Source of the DNA: Streptomyces sp. col6
Lineage (GTDB): Bacteria > Actinomycetota > Actinomycetes > Streptomycetales > Streptomycetaceae
Direction: 5' to 3'
NCBI RefSeq assembly: GCF_008042035.1
Contig: NZ_RDBL01000006.1
Span: 1,236,991 to 1,274,464, forward strand
Length of the DNA: 37,474 nucleotides
Shown: positions 17,854 through 26,261 of the stretch, piece after piece
How positions within the stretch are numbered: position 1 is the first letter of the stretch
Layout of the letters: every line of letters begins with the position of its first letter
The notes under the pieces: generated by a model
The model's input: the letters and a program-made list of their open reading frames with translations, nothing else
Database searches by the model: none
Told to the model about the DNA's origin: nothing
Translations under genes and position numbers: made by a program

Positions 17854-19620
17854 GTGAAGACCAGAAAAACGACAGCGGTGGTCGCCACAGCTGTGGTCCT
17901 GATGCTGGGAGCGTCCGCGTGCAACGGCTCCAAGGATGACAACGGGGGCGGCAAGGGCAGCGGCGGCGGCGCGGGTGCCACCGACGCCGCGCTGACGTCG
18001 ATCGTCAACAAGTCGGACAAGAAGGGCGGCACCCTCAAGCTGGAGATGTCGGACGAGCCCGACTCGCTCGACCCCGGCAACACGTACTACGGCTGGGTGC
18101 AGAACTTCGCCCGCCTGTACGGCCGCACCCTGACGTCCTTCAAGCCGGCCGCCGGCAAGGAGGGCCTGGAGATCGTCCCGGACCTCGCGGAGGGCCTCGG
18201 CAAGCCGAGCGCCGACGCGAAGACCTGGACGTACACCCTGAAGAAGGGCCTCAAGTACGAGGACGGGTCCCCGATCACCTCGAAGGACATCAAGTACGCC
18301 GTCGAGCGCTCCAACTTCGCGCCCGAGGCCCTGTCCAACGGCCCGACGTACTTCAAGGCCCACCTCATCGGCGGCGACAAGTACAAGGGTCCGTACAAGG
18401 ACAAGAACCCGAACGGCATCGCCTCCATCGAGACGCCGGACGACTCCACGATCGTCTTCAAGCTGAAGGACGCCTTCGCGGACTTCGACTACCTGGCGAC
18501 CTTCTCGCAGACGGCCCCCGTGCCGGCCGCGAAGGACAAGGGCGCCGACTACGTCAAGAACATCGTGTCCTCGGGCCCGTACAAGTTCGAGTCGTACGAG
18601 GAGGGCCGCGGCGCGACCCTCGTCCGCAACGACAACTGGGACCCGAAGACCGACACGATCCGCCCGGCGCTGCCGGACAAGGTGACGGTCCGCTTCAAGG
18701 TGAAGCAGGAGACGGTCGACAACAACCTGATCGCCGACAACATCACCGTCGACGGTGCCGGCACCGGTGTCGCCCCGGCGACCCAGCCGAAGGTCCTCAC
18801 CAAGCCGGACCTGAAGAAGCAGACCGACAACTCGTACGCGGGCGCCACCTCGTACATCGGTCTGAACGTCAACGTGAAGCCGTTCGACAACATCCACTGC
18901 CGCAAGGCCGTGCAGTGGGGTATCGACAAGGCGTCGGTCCAGGCCGCGCAGGGCGGTGACCCGAAGGGCGACGTCGCCACGACGCTGCTGCCCCCGACGG
19001 TCAACGGCTACTCGAAGTTCGACCTGTACGAGTCCGCCGGCCACAAGGGCGACGAGGCGAAGGCCAAGGACGAGCTGAAGCAGTGCGGCAAGCCGAACGG
19101 CTTCGACACCAAGATCTCGGCCCGCTCCGACCGCCCCGCCGAGATGGCCATGGTCACCGCGGTGCAGGCCTCGCTCAAGAAGATCGGCGTCAACGCCGAG
19201 ATCAAGAGCTACCCGGCCGGCAAGTACTTCCAGAACTTCGCGGGCAACCCGAGCTACGTGCACTCCAACAAGCTCGGCATGATCATGAGCGCCTGGGGTG
19301 CCGACTGGCCGACCGGCTTCGGCTTCCTGGACCAGATCATCAACGGCTCGGCCATCAAGCCGTCCGGTGGTAACAACGTCCAGGAGCTGAACGACCCGAA
19401 GGTCAACAAGATGCTCAACGACGGCATCGCCAACACCGATGACGCCGCCCGTGCCAAGGCCTGGGGCGACATCGACAAGGCTGTCGCCGAAGGCGCCACC
19501 GCCGTGCCGCTGATCTACCGCAAGAACCTGCTGCTGCGCCCGGTCTCCGCGACGAACGTCACGGTCACCCAGGCATACCTCGGCATGTACGACTACGTGC
19601 TGATGGGCTCCGCCAAGTAG
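17854..19620 (+). CDS. Peptide-binding lipoprotein of ABC importer (SBP family 5)
   Basis: A 588-residue extracellular solute-binding protein (DppA/OppA family). The signal peptide K-T-R-K ... L-G-A-S-A-C places the lipidated Cys at 23, followed by a flexible Gly/Ser/Asp-rich tether. The mature fold begins G-G-T-L-K-L-E-M-S-D-E-P-D-S-L-D-P-G, the start of family 5 proteins, and contains K-T-W-T-Y-T-L-K-K-G-L-K-Y-E-D-G-S-P and D-I-K-Y-A-V-E-R-S near 130-155, where the family signature lies. It delivers peptides to the permease pair. Codons for Lys and Asn are almost all AAG and AAC, as in highly expressed genes. The GTG start has GAGGGGA ten bases upstream. A strong hairpin directly after the gene should raise its product over the downstream genes. 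Confidence 0.95.
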   Translation: MKTRKTTAVVATAVVLMLGASACNGSKDDNGGGKGSGGGAGATDAALTSIVNKSDKKGGTLKLEMSDEPDSLDPGNTYYGWVQNFARLYGRTLTSFKPAAGKEGLEIVPDLAEGLGKPSADAKTWTYTLKKGLKYEDGSPITSKDIKYAVERSNFAPEALSNGPTYFKAHLIGGDKYKGPYKDKNPNGIASIETPDDSTIVFKLKDAFADFDYLATFSQTAPVPAAKDKGADYVKNIVSSGPYKFESYEEGRGATLVRNDNWDPKTDTIRPALPDKVTVRFKVKQETVDNNLIADNITVDGAGTGVAPATQPKVLTKPDLKKQTDNSYAGATSYIGLNVNVKPFDNIHCRKAVQWGIDKASVQAAQGGDPKGDVATTLLPPTVNGYSKFDLYESAGHKGDEAKAKDELKQCGKPNGFDTKISARSDRPAEMAMVTAVQASLKKIGVNAEIKSYPAGKYFQNFAGNPSYVHSNKLGMIMSAWGADWPTGFGFLDQIINGSAIKPSGGNNVQELNDPKVNKMLNDGIANTDDAARAKAWGDIDKAVAEGATAVPLIYRKNLLLRPVSATNVTVTQAYLGMYDYVLMGSAK

Positions 19621-19628
19621 GAACGGCC

Positions 19629-19662
19629 CCGTCCCCGGGCCGCGCAGGCGGCCCGGGGACGG
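19629..19662 (+). terminator. Intercistronic stem-loop after the binding-protein gene
   Basis: A perfect 15-bp stem (19629-19643 with 19648-19662, CCGTCCCCGGGCCGC) and a GCAG loop lie eight bases past the stop. In transporter operons such hairpins usually cause partial termination or protect the 3' end of the binding-protein message. Confidence 0.75.
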
Positions 19663-19760
19663 CCTCCGGACCCCCCAGAATTGTCCCGAAAGGCAGGTGA
19701 AGGCACGGTGTCGGACCGCTCGGGCCACCCCCGGCGAGCCGGTACCGGCGCCGGATAGCT

Positions 19761-20771
19761 GTGGCTGCGTACATCATCCGACGCGTCTTCGGCGCGGTAC
19801 TGCTGCTGTTGATCGTCAGCGCAGTCACCTTCGCGATCTTCTTCCTCGTCCCCCGGCTGGCCGGGCAGACGATGGACCAACTGGCCGCCCAGTACGTGGG
19901 CAAGGACGCCAACCCGCAGTCCATCCTCGCGGTCAAGCAGAACCTCGGCCTCGACCAGCCGCTGTACGTCCAGTACTGGCACTTCATCAAGCAGCTGTTC
20001 GTCGGCGCCGACTTCCAGTTCGGCCCCGAGGCCACGCACTGCGGTGTGCCGTGCTTCGGCTACTCCTTCAAGCGGCACGTCGAGGTGTGGCCCGAGCTGA
20101 CCGCGCGTATCCCGGTCACCTTCTCGCTGGCCATCGGCGCGGCCGTGATCTGGCTGATCAGCGGTGTGGCGATCGGCGTCGTCTCCGCCCTGAAGCGGGG
20201 CTCGATCCTCGACCGCTTCTTCATGGGCGTCGCGCTCGCGGGCGTCTCGCTGCCGATCTTCTTCACCGGCATGCTCGCCCTGGGTGTGTTCACCGTCCAA
20301 TGGCCGGTGTGGGACGGCATCACCTACGTACCCTTCACCGACAGTCCGCTGGACTGGGCGTGGAACATGCTCATTCCCTGGTGTTCGCTCGCCTTCCTCT
20401 ACTCCGCTCTCTACGCCCGCATCACCCGGGCCGGGATGCTGGAGACGATGGGGGAGGACTACATCCGTACGGCCCGTGCCAAGGGCGTGCGCGAGAGCCG
20501 CGTCATCGGCAAGCACGGGCTGCGGGCGGCGCTCACTCCCATCGTGACCATCTTCGGCATGGACTTCGGTCTGCTGGTCGGTGGCGCGGTGATCACCGAG
20601 ACCGTGTTCTCGTTCCCCGGGCTGGGCCAGTACGCCATCAAGAGCGTCCAGGAGAACGACCTCCCGATCGTCATGGGCGTGACGCTTGTCGCCGCCTTCT
20701 TCATCGTTGTCTGCAATCTGCTGGTGGATCTGGTGTACGCCGCCATCGACCCCAGGGTGAGGCTCTCGTGA
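19761..20771 (+). CDS. Peptide ABC transporter permease (DppB/OppB/BldKC-like)
   Basis: A 336-residue permease starting M-A-A-Y-I-I-R-R-V-F-G-A-V-L-L-L, the typical DppB/OppB first helix. An extracellular loop carries L-G-L-D-Q-P-L-Y-V-Q-Y-W, a family hallmark, and two Cys (H-C-G-V-P-C-F) that may form a disulfide. Five further helices follow, with the EAA loop around T-A-R-A-K-G-V-R-E-S and the end segment F-P-G-L-G-Q-Y-A-I. It pairs with the first permease to form the channel. The gene overlaps the next by four bases (GTGA), so translation is coupled. The start is GTG 19761; no strong ribosome site is visible immediately before it. Confidence 0.94.
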   Translation: MAAYIIRRVFGAVLLLLIVSAVTFAIFFLVPRLAGQTMDQLAAQYVGKDANPQSILAVKQNLGLDQPLYVQYWHFIKQLFVGADFQFGPEATHCGVPCFGYSFKRHVEVWPELTARIPVTFSLAIGAAVIWLISGVAIGVVSALKRGSILDRFFMGVALAGVSLPIFFTGMLALGVFTVQWPVWDGITYVPFTDSPLDWAWNMLIPWCSLAFLYSALYARITRAGMLETMGEDYIRTARAKGVRESRVIGKHGLRAALTPIVTIFGMDFGLLVGGAVITETVFSFPGLGQYAIKSVQENDLPIVMGVTLVAAFFIVVCNLLVDLVYAAIDPRVRLS

Positions 20772-21856
20772 CCGACGTTTCCAAGACCGGGACGACGGGC
20801 GGGCCGGCGGCCGGCCGGCGCGTCGGCGACGACGAGGCCTTCCTCTCCGTGAAGGACCTGCGCATCCACTTCCAGACCGACGACGGACTGGTCAAGTCGG
20901 TGGACGGCGTGAGCTTTGACGTGAAGCCCGGGAAGACGCTCGGCATCGTCGGCGAGTCCGGTTCCGGCAAGTCCGTCACCTCGCTCGGCATCCTGGGTCT
21001 GCACCGCACGGCCGCCAACGCCCGTATCTCCGGCGAGGTCTTGCTGGACGGCGAGGAACTGCTCAGCGCGTCCGACAACCGGGTGCGGGAGCTGCGCGGC
21101 CGCAAGATGGCCATGATCTTCCAGGACCCGCTGTCCGCGATGCACCCGTACTTCTCGGTCGGTTCGCAGATCGTGGAGGCCTACCGGGTCCACCACAAGG
21201 TCAGCAAGAAGACCGCCCGCACCCGGGCGGTCGAGATGCTCGACCGGGTGGGCATCCCCGAGCCGCACAAGCGGGTCGACTCCTACCCGCACGAGTTCTC
21301 CGGCGGTATGCGCCAGCGCGCGATGATCGCGATGGCGCTGGTCAACAACCCGGAACTGCTCATCGCCGACGAGCCGACCACCGCCCTGGACGTCACCGTC
21401 CAGGCGCAGATCCTGGACCTGATCCGGGACCTGCAGAAGGAGTTCGGCTCCGCCGTCATCATGATCACGCACGACCTGGGCGTCGTCGCCGAGATGGCCG
21501 ACGACCTGCTGGTCATGTACGGCGGCCGGTGCGTCGAGCGCGGTCCGGCGGAGAAGATCTTCTACGAGCCCCAGCACCCGTACACCTGGGGCCTGCTCAC
21601 CTCGATGCCGCGCATCGACCGTGAGGAGACCGAGCGGCTGATCCCCGTCAAGGGCCAGCCCCCGTCGCTGATCAACGTCCCGAGCGGCTGCGCCTTCAAC
21701 CCGCGCTGCCCGTACGCGGACATCCCCAAGGACAACCTCACCCGCACCACGCGTCCCGAGCTGGAGCAGGTCGGCGCGGGTCACTTCTCCGCCTGCCACA
21801 TGGCACCGGAGGAGCGGACCCGGATCTGGAACGACGAGATTGCGCCGAAGCTGTGA
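20768..21856 (+). CDS. Peptide ABC transporter ATP-binding protein (DppD/OppD/BldKD-like)
   Basis: A 362-residue ATPase. Walker A is G-E-S-G-S-G-K-S (about 62-69), the Q-loop follows in M-I-F-Q-D-P, the ABC signature is F-S-G-G-M-R-Q-R, Walker B is [12 protein letters not shown] and the switch His is in I-T-H-D-L. The C-terminal oligopeptide domain has [11 protein letters not shown] and a later C-H, the Cys cluster found in peptide-transporter ATPases. The GTG start overlaps the permease stop by four bases, and its own stop overlaps the next GTG by four bases, so the three are translationally linked. It forms a heterodimeric motor with the next protein. Confidence 0.96.
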   Translation: MTDVSKTGTTGGPAAGRRVGDDEAFLSVKDLRIHFQTDDGLVKSVDGVSFDVKPGKTLGIVGESGSGKSVTSLGILGLHRTAANARISGEVLLDGEELLSASDNRVRELRGRKMAMIFQDPLSAMHPYFSVGSQIVEAYRVHHKVSKKTARTRAVEMLDRVGIPEPHKRVDSYPHEFSGGMRQRAMIAMALVNNPELLIADEPTTALDVTVQAQILDLIRDLQKEFGSAVIMITHDLGVVAEMADDLLVMYGGRCVERGPAEKIFYEPQHPYTWGLLTSMPRIDREETERLIPVKGQPPSLINVPSGCAFNPRCPYADIPKDNLTRTTRPELEQVGAGHFSACHMAPEERTRIWNDEIAPKL

Positions 21857-23148
21857 GCGAGGCGAGTGAGGTGAGCGACGTGAGCGAGAAGAAGGACGCC
21901 CCGGTGCTGGAGAAGGACGTCAGGATCCCGGCGCAGGCCACCGACTCGCGCGAGCCGCTGCTTCGGGTCGAGGGTCTTGTCAAGCACTTCCCGATCCGCA
22001 AGGGCCTGTTCCAGCGGCAGTCCGGCGCGGTCAAGGCCGTGGACGGCATCGACTTCGAGGTGTACCCGGGGGAGACCCTGGGCGTCGTCGGCGAGTCCGG
22101 CTGCGGCAAGTCGACGATGGGCCGGCTCATCACCCGGCTGATCGAACCGACCGGCGGCAAGGTCGAGTTCGAGGGCCGCGACATCACGCACCTGTCCATG
22201 GGACAGCTGCGCCCGATGCGCCGCGACGTCCAGATGATCTTCCAGGACCCGTACTCCTCGCTGAACCCGCGCCACACGATCGGCACCATCGTCAGCGCGC
22301 CGTTCCGGCTCCAGGGCGTCGAGCCCGAGGGCGGTCTGAAGAACCATGTGCAGGAGCTGCTGTCGCTGGTCGGGCTGAGCCCCGAGCACTACAACCGCTA
22401 CCCGCACGAGTTCTCCGGCGGGCAGCGCCAGCGCATCGGCATCGCCCGCGCGCTGGCCCTGCGCCCGAAGCTGGTCGTCGCCGACGAGCCGGTCTCCGCG
22501 CTCGACGTGTCGATCCAGGCCCAGGTGGTCAACCTGCTCGACGACCTCCAGGACGAGCTGGGCCTCACCTACGTGATCATCGCGCACGACCTCTCCGTCA
22601 TCCGGCACGTCTCGGACCGGATCGCGGTGATGTACCTGGGCAAGGTCGTGGAGCTGGCCGACCGCAAGTCCCTGTACTCGGCGCCGATGCACCCGTACAC
22701 CAAGGCCCTGATGTCGGCGGTGCCGGTGCCGGACCCGCGCCGGCGGGGGGTCAAGAGCGAGCGCATCCTGCTCAAGGGCGACGTGCCCTCGCCGATCTCG
22801 CCGCCCTCCGGCTGCCGGTTCCACACCCGGTGCTGGAAGGCCACGGAGATCTGCAAGACGCAGGAGCCGCCCCTCGTCGCGCTCAAGACCGACCACCAGG
22901 TGGCCTGCCACCACCCGGAGAACGCGCCGGACCAGGTGCCGGGGGAGCAGATCCTGGCGGGCGCGCGGGAGGCGGTCGAGCTGGTGACGGTGAAGGTGGC
23001 GGAGCCGGAGGCCGTGAAGGCGGCGGAGCCGGAGCCGGAGGTCACGGAGCCTGCCGAGGCCCCGAAGGCTCCCGAGGCCGCCGACGCGCCGGAGCCTGCC
23101 GAGGCATCCGACGCCCCGGAATCGTCCACGGACAGCGCGAAGGAGTAG
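21853..23148 (+). CDS. Peptide ABC transporter ATP-binding protein (DppF/OppF/BldKE-like) with acidic tail
   Basis: A 431-residue ATPase with Walker [24 protein letters not shown] signature S-G-G-Q-R-Q-R, Walker [12 protein letters not shown], switch I-A-H-D-L, and the C-terminal segment [10 protein letters not shown]. It then continues about 60 residues past the usual end with a Pro/Glu/Ala/Ser-rich acidic tail that looks disordered. The N-terminus is also Glu/Ser/Val-rich with several in-frame GTG codons, so the exact start (21853, or GTG further in) is unsure; 21853 overlaps the upstream stop. It is the last gene of the importer operon. No terminator was found before the next gene. Confidence 0.95.
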   Translation: MSEASEVSDVSEKKDAPVLEKDVRIPAQATDSREPLLRVEGLVKHFPIRKGLFQRQSGAVKAVDGIDFEVYPGETLGVVGESGCGKSTMGRLITRLIEPTGGKVEFEGRDITHLSMGQLRPMRRDVQMIFQDPYSSLNPRHTIGTIVSAPFRLQGVEPEGGLKNHVQELLSLVGLSPEHYNRYPHEFSGGQRQRIGIARALALRPKLVVADEPVSALDVSIQAQVVNLLDDLQDELGLTYVIIAHDLSVIRHVSDRIAVMYLGKVVELADRKSLYSAPMHPYTKALMSAVPVPDPRRRGVKSERILLKGDVPSPISPPSGCRFHTRCWKATEICKTQEPPLVALKTDHQVACHHPENAPDQVPGEQILAGAREAVELVTVKVAEPEAVKAAEPEPEVTEPAEAPKAPEAADAPEPAEASDAPESSTDSAKE

Positions 23149-23166
23149 TACGGGCACAATTGCCCG

Positions 23167-23826
23167 GTGCTCAACGAACTGTTCACGCCCTCCGTCCAGC
23201 ATGCGCTCGATATCGTCGGGATCTTCGTCTTCGCGATCTCGGGCGCCCTGCTCGCCGTACGCAAGAACTTCGATGTCTTCGGCATCGGGGTCCTCGCCGA
23301 GGTGACCGCGCTGGGCGGAGGGCTCTTCCGTGACCTGGTCATCGGCGCGGTGCCGCCGGCCGCCTTCACGGACCTGGGGTACTTCACGACCCCGCTGCTC
23401 GCCGCGGGGCTGGTCTTCTTCCTGCACCCGCACGTGGAGCGCATCCAGGCCGGGGTCAACGTCTTCGACGCCGCCGGGCTCGGCCTGTTCTGCGTCACCG
23501 GCACAGTGAAGGCGTACGACTACGGCCTCGGGCTCACCGCGTCGGCGGCGCTCGGGCTGGCGACCGCGGTCGGCGGCGGTGTGCTGCGGGACGTCCTGGC
23601 CAACGAGGTGCCGTCCCTGCTGCGCTGGGACCGGGACCTGTACGCGGTGCCCGCCATCGTCGGCGCCACCATGATCGTGCTCTGCATCCGCTTCGACGCG
23701 CTGAACGCCCTGACCAGCGGTGCGGCCGTGATCGCCGCATTCGTCCTGCGGCTCCTCGCGCTCCGTTTCCACTGGCGGGCCCCGCGCGCCTACAACCGGC
23801 GTTCGGCGCGGGCGGACGAGGGGTGA
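23167..23826 (+). CDS. TRIC-type cation channel family membrane protein (UPF0126)
   Basis: A 219-residue integral membrane protein with about seven hydrophobic segments arranged as two inverted three-helix repeats plus one. Each repeat carries the family motif: G-G-G-L-F-R-D near 56-62 and G-G-G-V-L-R-D near 138-144. The N-terminal D-I-V-G-I-F-V-F-A-I-S-G-A-L-L-A is also typical. Prokaryotic TRIC homologues form trimeric K+/Na+-permeable channels; the physiological role is not established. GTG 23167 begins 18 bases after the ABC operon. CACAAT six bases before it could be a -10 for a leaderless transcript, but read-through from the operon is equally possible. A cytosolic Arg-rich tail ends the protein. 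Confidence 0.92.
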   Translation: MLNELFTPSVQHALDIVGIFVFAISGALLAVRKNFDVFGIGVLAEVTALGGGLFRDLVIGAVPPAAFTDLGYFTTPLLAAGLVFFLHPHVERIQAGVNVFDAAGLGLFCVTGTVKAYDYGLGLTASAALGLATAVGGGVLRDVLANEVPSLLRWDRDLYAVPAIVGATMIVLCIRFDALNALTSGAAVIAAFVLRLLALRFHWRAPRAYNRRSARADEG

Positions 23827-23848
23827 CCGACTCCGTTCAACAAAAAGC

Positions 23849-23878
23849 TACCGCTCAGTAATACAATCGGTGTACGGT
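23849..23878 (+). promoter_or_regulatory. Thioesterase promoter with TetR-type operator candidate
   Basis: TACGGT (23873-23878) ends six bases before ATG 23885, fitting a leaderless start. TACAAT (23862-23867) is a second -10 candidate. The imperfect palindrome TACCGCTCAGTA (23849-23860) overlaps this region. TCAGTAA then ACAA recurs before the TetR gene start, so the convergent TetR protein may act here. Confidence 0.45.
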
Positions 23879-23884
23879 GCGTCC

Positions 23885-24721
23885 ATGGCACAGGCAACCA
23901 TCGGGGACAGCGAGTTCGACCGGGACACCGCGGTCACCCTGCGCGAAGAGGGCGTCTACGACGCGGAGCTCTCGGCGGGCTGGACGATCATCCACGCCGT
24001 CAACGGCGGCTACCTGCTGGCGATGCTCGGCCGGGCGCTCGGGGAGGCCCTGCCCCACGCCGACCCGTTCTCCGTCTCCGCGCACTACCTGACCGCCTCC
24101 GTGCCCGGTCCCGCGGTGATCCGCACCGAGACCGTCCGCACCGGCCGCACCCTCTCCACCGGACAGGCCTCGCTCTTCCAGTACGCCGAGGACGGCACCG
24201 AGGTCGAGCGCATCCGCGTCCTCGCCACCTACGGGGACCTGGACACGCTGAGCGACGACATCCGCACCTCGGCCAAGCCGCCGGCCATCCCGCCCCGCGA
24301 GCACTGCCTGGGCCCGAGCGACGGCCCGGCGCCGATCCCCGGCAGCTCCGCCATCACCGAGCGGCTGGACATCAAGCTGGACCCGGCGACCATCGGCTGG
24401 GCCATCGGGCAGCCTTCGGGCAAGGGCGAGATGCGCGGCTGGTTCGGGCTCGCCGACGGCCGCGACCCCGACCCGCTCTCCCTGCTGCTCACCGTGGACG
24501 CGCTGCCGCCCACCTCGTTCGAGCTGGGGCTCAAGGGCTGGACGCCGACCATCGAGCTGACCACCCACGTCCGCTGCCGCCCGGCCCCGGGCCCGCTCCG
24601 CGTCTCCATCACCACCCGCAACCTGGCGGGCGGCTTCCTGGAGGAGGACGCGGACGTCTGGGACAGCGCCGACCGCCTGGTCGCCCAGTCCCGCCAGCTG
24701 GCCCGCGCCCCGCGCAGCTGA
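23885..24721 (+). CDS. Double-hotdog acyl-CoA thioesterase family protein
   Basis: A 278-residue protein with the tandem hotdog layout of the TesB/thioesterase-like superfamily. The N-terminal hotdog begins after the segment W-T-I-I-H-A-V-N-G-G-Y-L-L-A, where the long central helix is expected, followed by V-S-A-H-Y-L. The second hotdog contains G-W-F-G-L-A-D-G-R-D-P-D-P and L-L-L-T-V-D-A-L-P-P, typical of this family, and ends with the V-A-Q-S-R-Q-L motif. Such proteins hydrolyse acyl-CoA or act on related thioesters; the substrate is unknown. I start at ATG 23885; no ribosome-binding site is visible and a -10 box lies six bases upstream. It converges on a FabR-like TetR gene, with possible shared operator sequences. 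Confidence 0.85.
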   Translation: MAQATIGDSEFDRDTAVTLREEGVYDAELSAGWTIIHAVNGGYLLAMLGRALGEALPHADPFSVSAHYLTASVPGPAVIRTETVRTGRTLSTGQASLFQYAEDGTEVERIRVLATYGDLDTLSDDIRTSAKPPAIPPREHCLGPSDGPAPIPGSSAITERLDIKLDPATIGWAIGQPSGKGEMRGWFGLADGRDPDPLSLLLTVDALPPTSFELGLKGWTPTIELTTHVRCRPAPGPLRVSITTRNLAGGFLEEDADVWDSADRLVAQSRQLARAPRS

Positions 24722-24781
24722 CACGGGACGTGTTTTCGGGCCGCGCCCGGACCCGTTCCCTTCCCTCGGGCTTTCCCTTCC

Positions 24782-25417
24782 TCAGGCGCCCTGTGCCGGC
24801 TCGTCGAGCCAGTGCAGGGCGCCGAGTGCGATCAGGCGAAGCCGGCGCCGGGCGACCCGGGCCACCTGCTCGTCGCCCGCCGGGCCCGCGTCGAGCAGCG
24901 CCGACGCGGTGATCACCATGTGGTCCACATAGAGACCGCCCAGCATCAACAGGTCCTCCTCGGCCCAGCCCTGGGACTCCGGCTCCGCCGCGAGCGCCGC
25001 CGCCACCTCCTCGGCGAACCGGTGGAGCTGGGCCGCTATGGCCTCGCGAACGGGGCCGACCCCGCCGTGCTGTTCGCGGGCGATGAAGCGGAAGTGGGCG
25101 GGCTGCTCCCGTACATGACGCGTGATCAGGTCCACGCTGCGGTCCAGCCGGACCTCGCTGTCGCCCGTCTCGGCGAGTATCGCGCCGATCATGCCGTGCA
25201 GGCTGCCCAGGGTCTGTTCGACCAGAGCCACCCCGAGCGCGGGGACGCTCTCGAAGTGCCGGTAGAAGGCCGTGGGCGTGACACCGACCGCCCGGGTCAC
25301 CTCGCGCAGGCCCAGGCTGCTCAGGCTCTGGTGCTCCAGCAGCCCGAGGGCGGCGTCCAGCAGCGCCTGGCGCGTGCGCAGCTTCTGGTTCTGGCGGATG
25401 CCGACGGTGTGACTCAT
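24782..25417 (-). CDS. TetR-family transcriptional regulator, FabR-like
   Basis: A 211-residue repressor. The N-terminal HTH spans about 20-56, with L-G-L-R-E-V-T-R-A-V-G-V-T-P-T-A-F-Y-R-H-F closely following the TetR signature; the T-P-T-A-F-Y-R-H-F wording recalls FabR, which senses acyl-CoA/ACP pools in enterobacteria. The rest is the all-helical ligand and dimer domain. The presence of a thioesterase-like gene next door fits a lipid-linked role. The region just before ATG 25417 contains CAGT-AAACA-ACTG (25424-25436), a likely autoregulatory site, and no clear ribosome-binding site. Target genes are not certain. Confidence 0.88.
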   Translation of the reverse strand: MSHTVGIRQNQKLRTRQALLDAALGLLEHQSLSSLGLREVTRAVGVTPTAFYRHFESVPALGVALVEQTLGSLHGMIGAILAETGDSEVRLDRSVDLITRHVREQPAHFRFIAREQHGGVGPVREAIAAQLHRFAEEVAAALAAEPESQGWAEEDLLMLGGLYVDHMVITASALLDAGPAGDEQVARVARRRLRLIALGALHWLDEPAQGA

Positions 25418-25423
25418 GCCATT

Positions 25424-25436
25424 CAGTAAACAACTG
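25424..25436. promoter_or_regulatory. Candidate TetR autoregulatory operator
   Basis: CAGT-AAACA-ACTG is an inverted repeat seven bases upstream of the TetR start codon. TCAGTAA and ACAA are shared with the thioesterase promoter region at 23855-23866. Confidence 0.4.
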
Positions 25437-25469
25437 TTCTCCGGGGCGGGGAAGGGTCGTGCAGGTTTA

Positions 25470-25481
25470 GACTCAAGAGTC
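25470..25481. promoter_or_regulatory. Palindrome GACTC-AA-GAGTC
   Basis: A perfect 5-2-5 inverted repeat in the region between the TetR gene and the small membrane protein gene, 62 bases before ATG 25543. Possible operator; no partner is known. Confidence 0.35.
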
Positions 25482-25542
25482 AGTGAACACTCGTACTCTG
25501 AATGCTCCGCCCGAGAAGTCCGTCCGCACGGAAAGGCCGAAC

Positions 25543-25695
25543 ATGATCGTCCTCGTCGCCGCCCTGCTCCTGCTGGGGATCGTGCTGGGAGCGGTGGCCC
25601 AGATCCCTCTTCCGCTGACGCTCGTCCTCGGCGCCCTCATCGGCTGCTGGCTGCTCGTCTTCGCCGTACGCGAGCGCACCCGCCGCTCGCACTGA
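25543..25695 (+). CDS. Small two-helix membrane protein, 50 residues
   Basis: The product is almost entirely two hydrophobic helices (about 2-20 and 23-42) joined by I-P-L-P-L, ending in a basic tail R-E-R-T-R-R-S-H that should stay in the cytosol. I do not recognise a named family. ATG 25543 is preferred over GTG 25483 because GAAAGG lies six bases upstream, and the upstream extension is polar and not membrane-like. It is divergent from the TetR gene and 50 bases ahead of the DUF4190 gene, probably in one transcript. Confidence 0.6.
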   Translation: MIVLVAALLLLGIVLGAVAQIPLPLTLVLGALIGCWLLVFAVRERTRRSH

Positions 25696-25745
25696 CCCCG
25701 CCGCCCGCCGCCCACCGCAACCTCGCACCCGAAGGAGTCCGCACC

Positions 25746-26174
25746 ATGAGCCACACCGTGTACGCCCGCCGCACCGCTTCCGAGGCCGCTCACGAGCACG
25801 GGGCGGCGCCCGGGGCCGGGACCGGCCACGAACAGGGAACGGACCGCGAGTCCGAGACGGCGGCGGAGACCGGGACCGCCCCCGAGCGCGAATCCGTGCA
25901 CGGGACCGGGGCCGCTCGGCAGCCGGTGGCCGCCGGCCGCCGGGACGCCGACGGTCTCGCCGTCGCCTCCTTCGTGCTGGGCCTGGTCGGGCTGCTGGTG
26001 ATGAACATCCTGCTCGGCCCGGCGGCCATCGTGATGGCGCTCATCGCCCTGGCCCGGTCCACCAACCGGCGCGGCCGTGCCTTCCTCGGCCTCGCGCTCG
26101 GCGTCGCCGACCTGGTGATCCTCGCCTTCCTGGTCACCGGAAACGGCACCGTCGCCTGGAGCTTCACGGGCTGA
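25746..26174 (+). CDS. DUF4190-type small membrane protein
   Basis: A 142-residue protein. The first 70 residues are low-complexity, rich in Glu/Gly/Ala/Thr and probably disordered. From A-D-G-L-A-V-A-S-F-V-L-G-L-V-G (about 74-88) it matches the DUF4190 pattern: two membrane helices around a short loop with L-G-P-A-A-I-V-M-A-L-I-A-L and R-G-R-A-F-L-G-L-A-L-G. Function is unknown for this family. AAGGAG eight bases before ATG 25746 sets the start. Confidence 0.8.
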   Translation: MSHTVYARRTASEAAHEHGAAPGAGTGHEQGTDRESETAAETGTAPERESVHGTGAARQPVAAGRRDADGLAVASFVLGLVGLLVMNILLGPAAIVMALIALARSTNRRGRAFLGLALGVADLVILAFLVTGNGTVAWSFTG

Positions 26175-26245
26175 CCGGCCCCGCCAGGCGCGGTGCGCGG
26201 TCCACGGGACCCCATGCGCCCGGCGTACGCCCCGTCGCGGCCTCG

Positions 26246-26251
26246 TAGAAT
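26246..26251 (+). promoter_or_regulatory. -10 box of the cysteine desulfurase gene
   Basis: TAGAAT lies ten bases before ATG 26262, so the leader would be only three or four bases. No Shine-Dalgarno sequence is present. Confidence 0.55.
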
Positions 26252-26261
26252 CGAGCCCACC

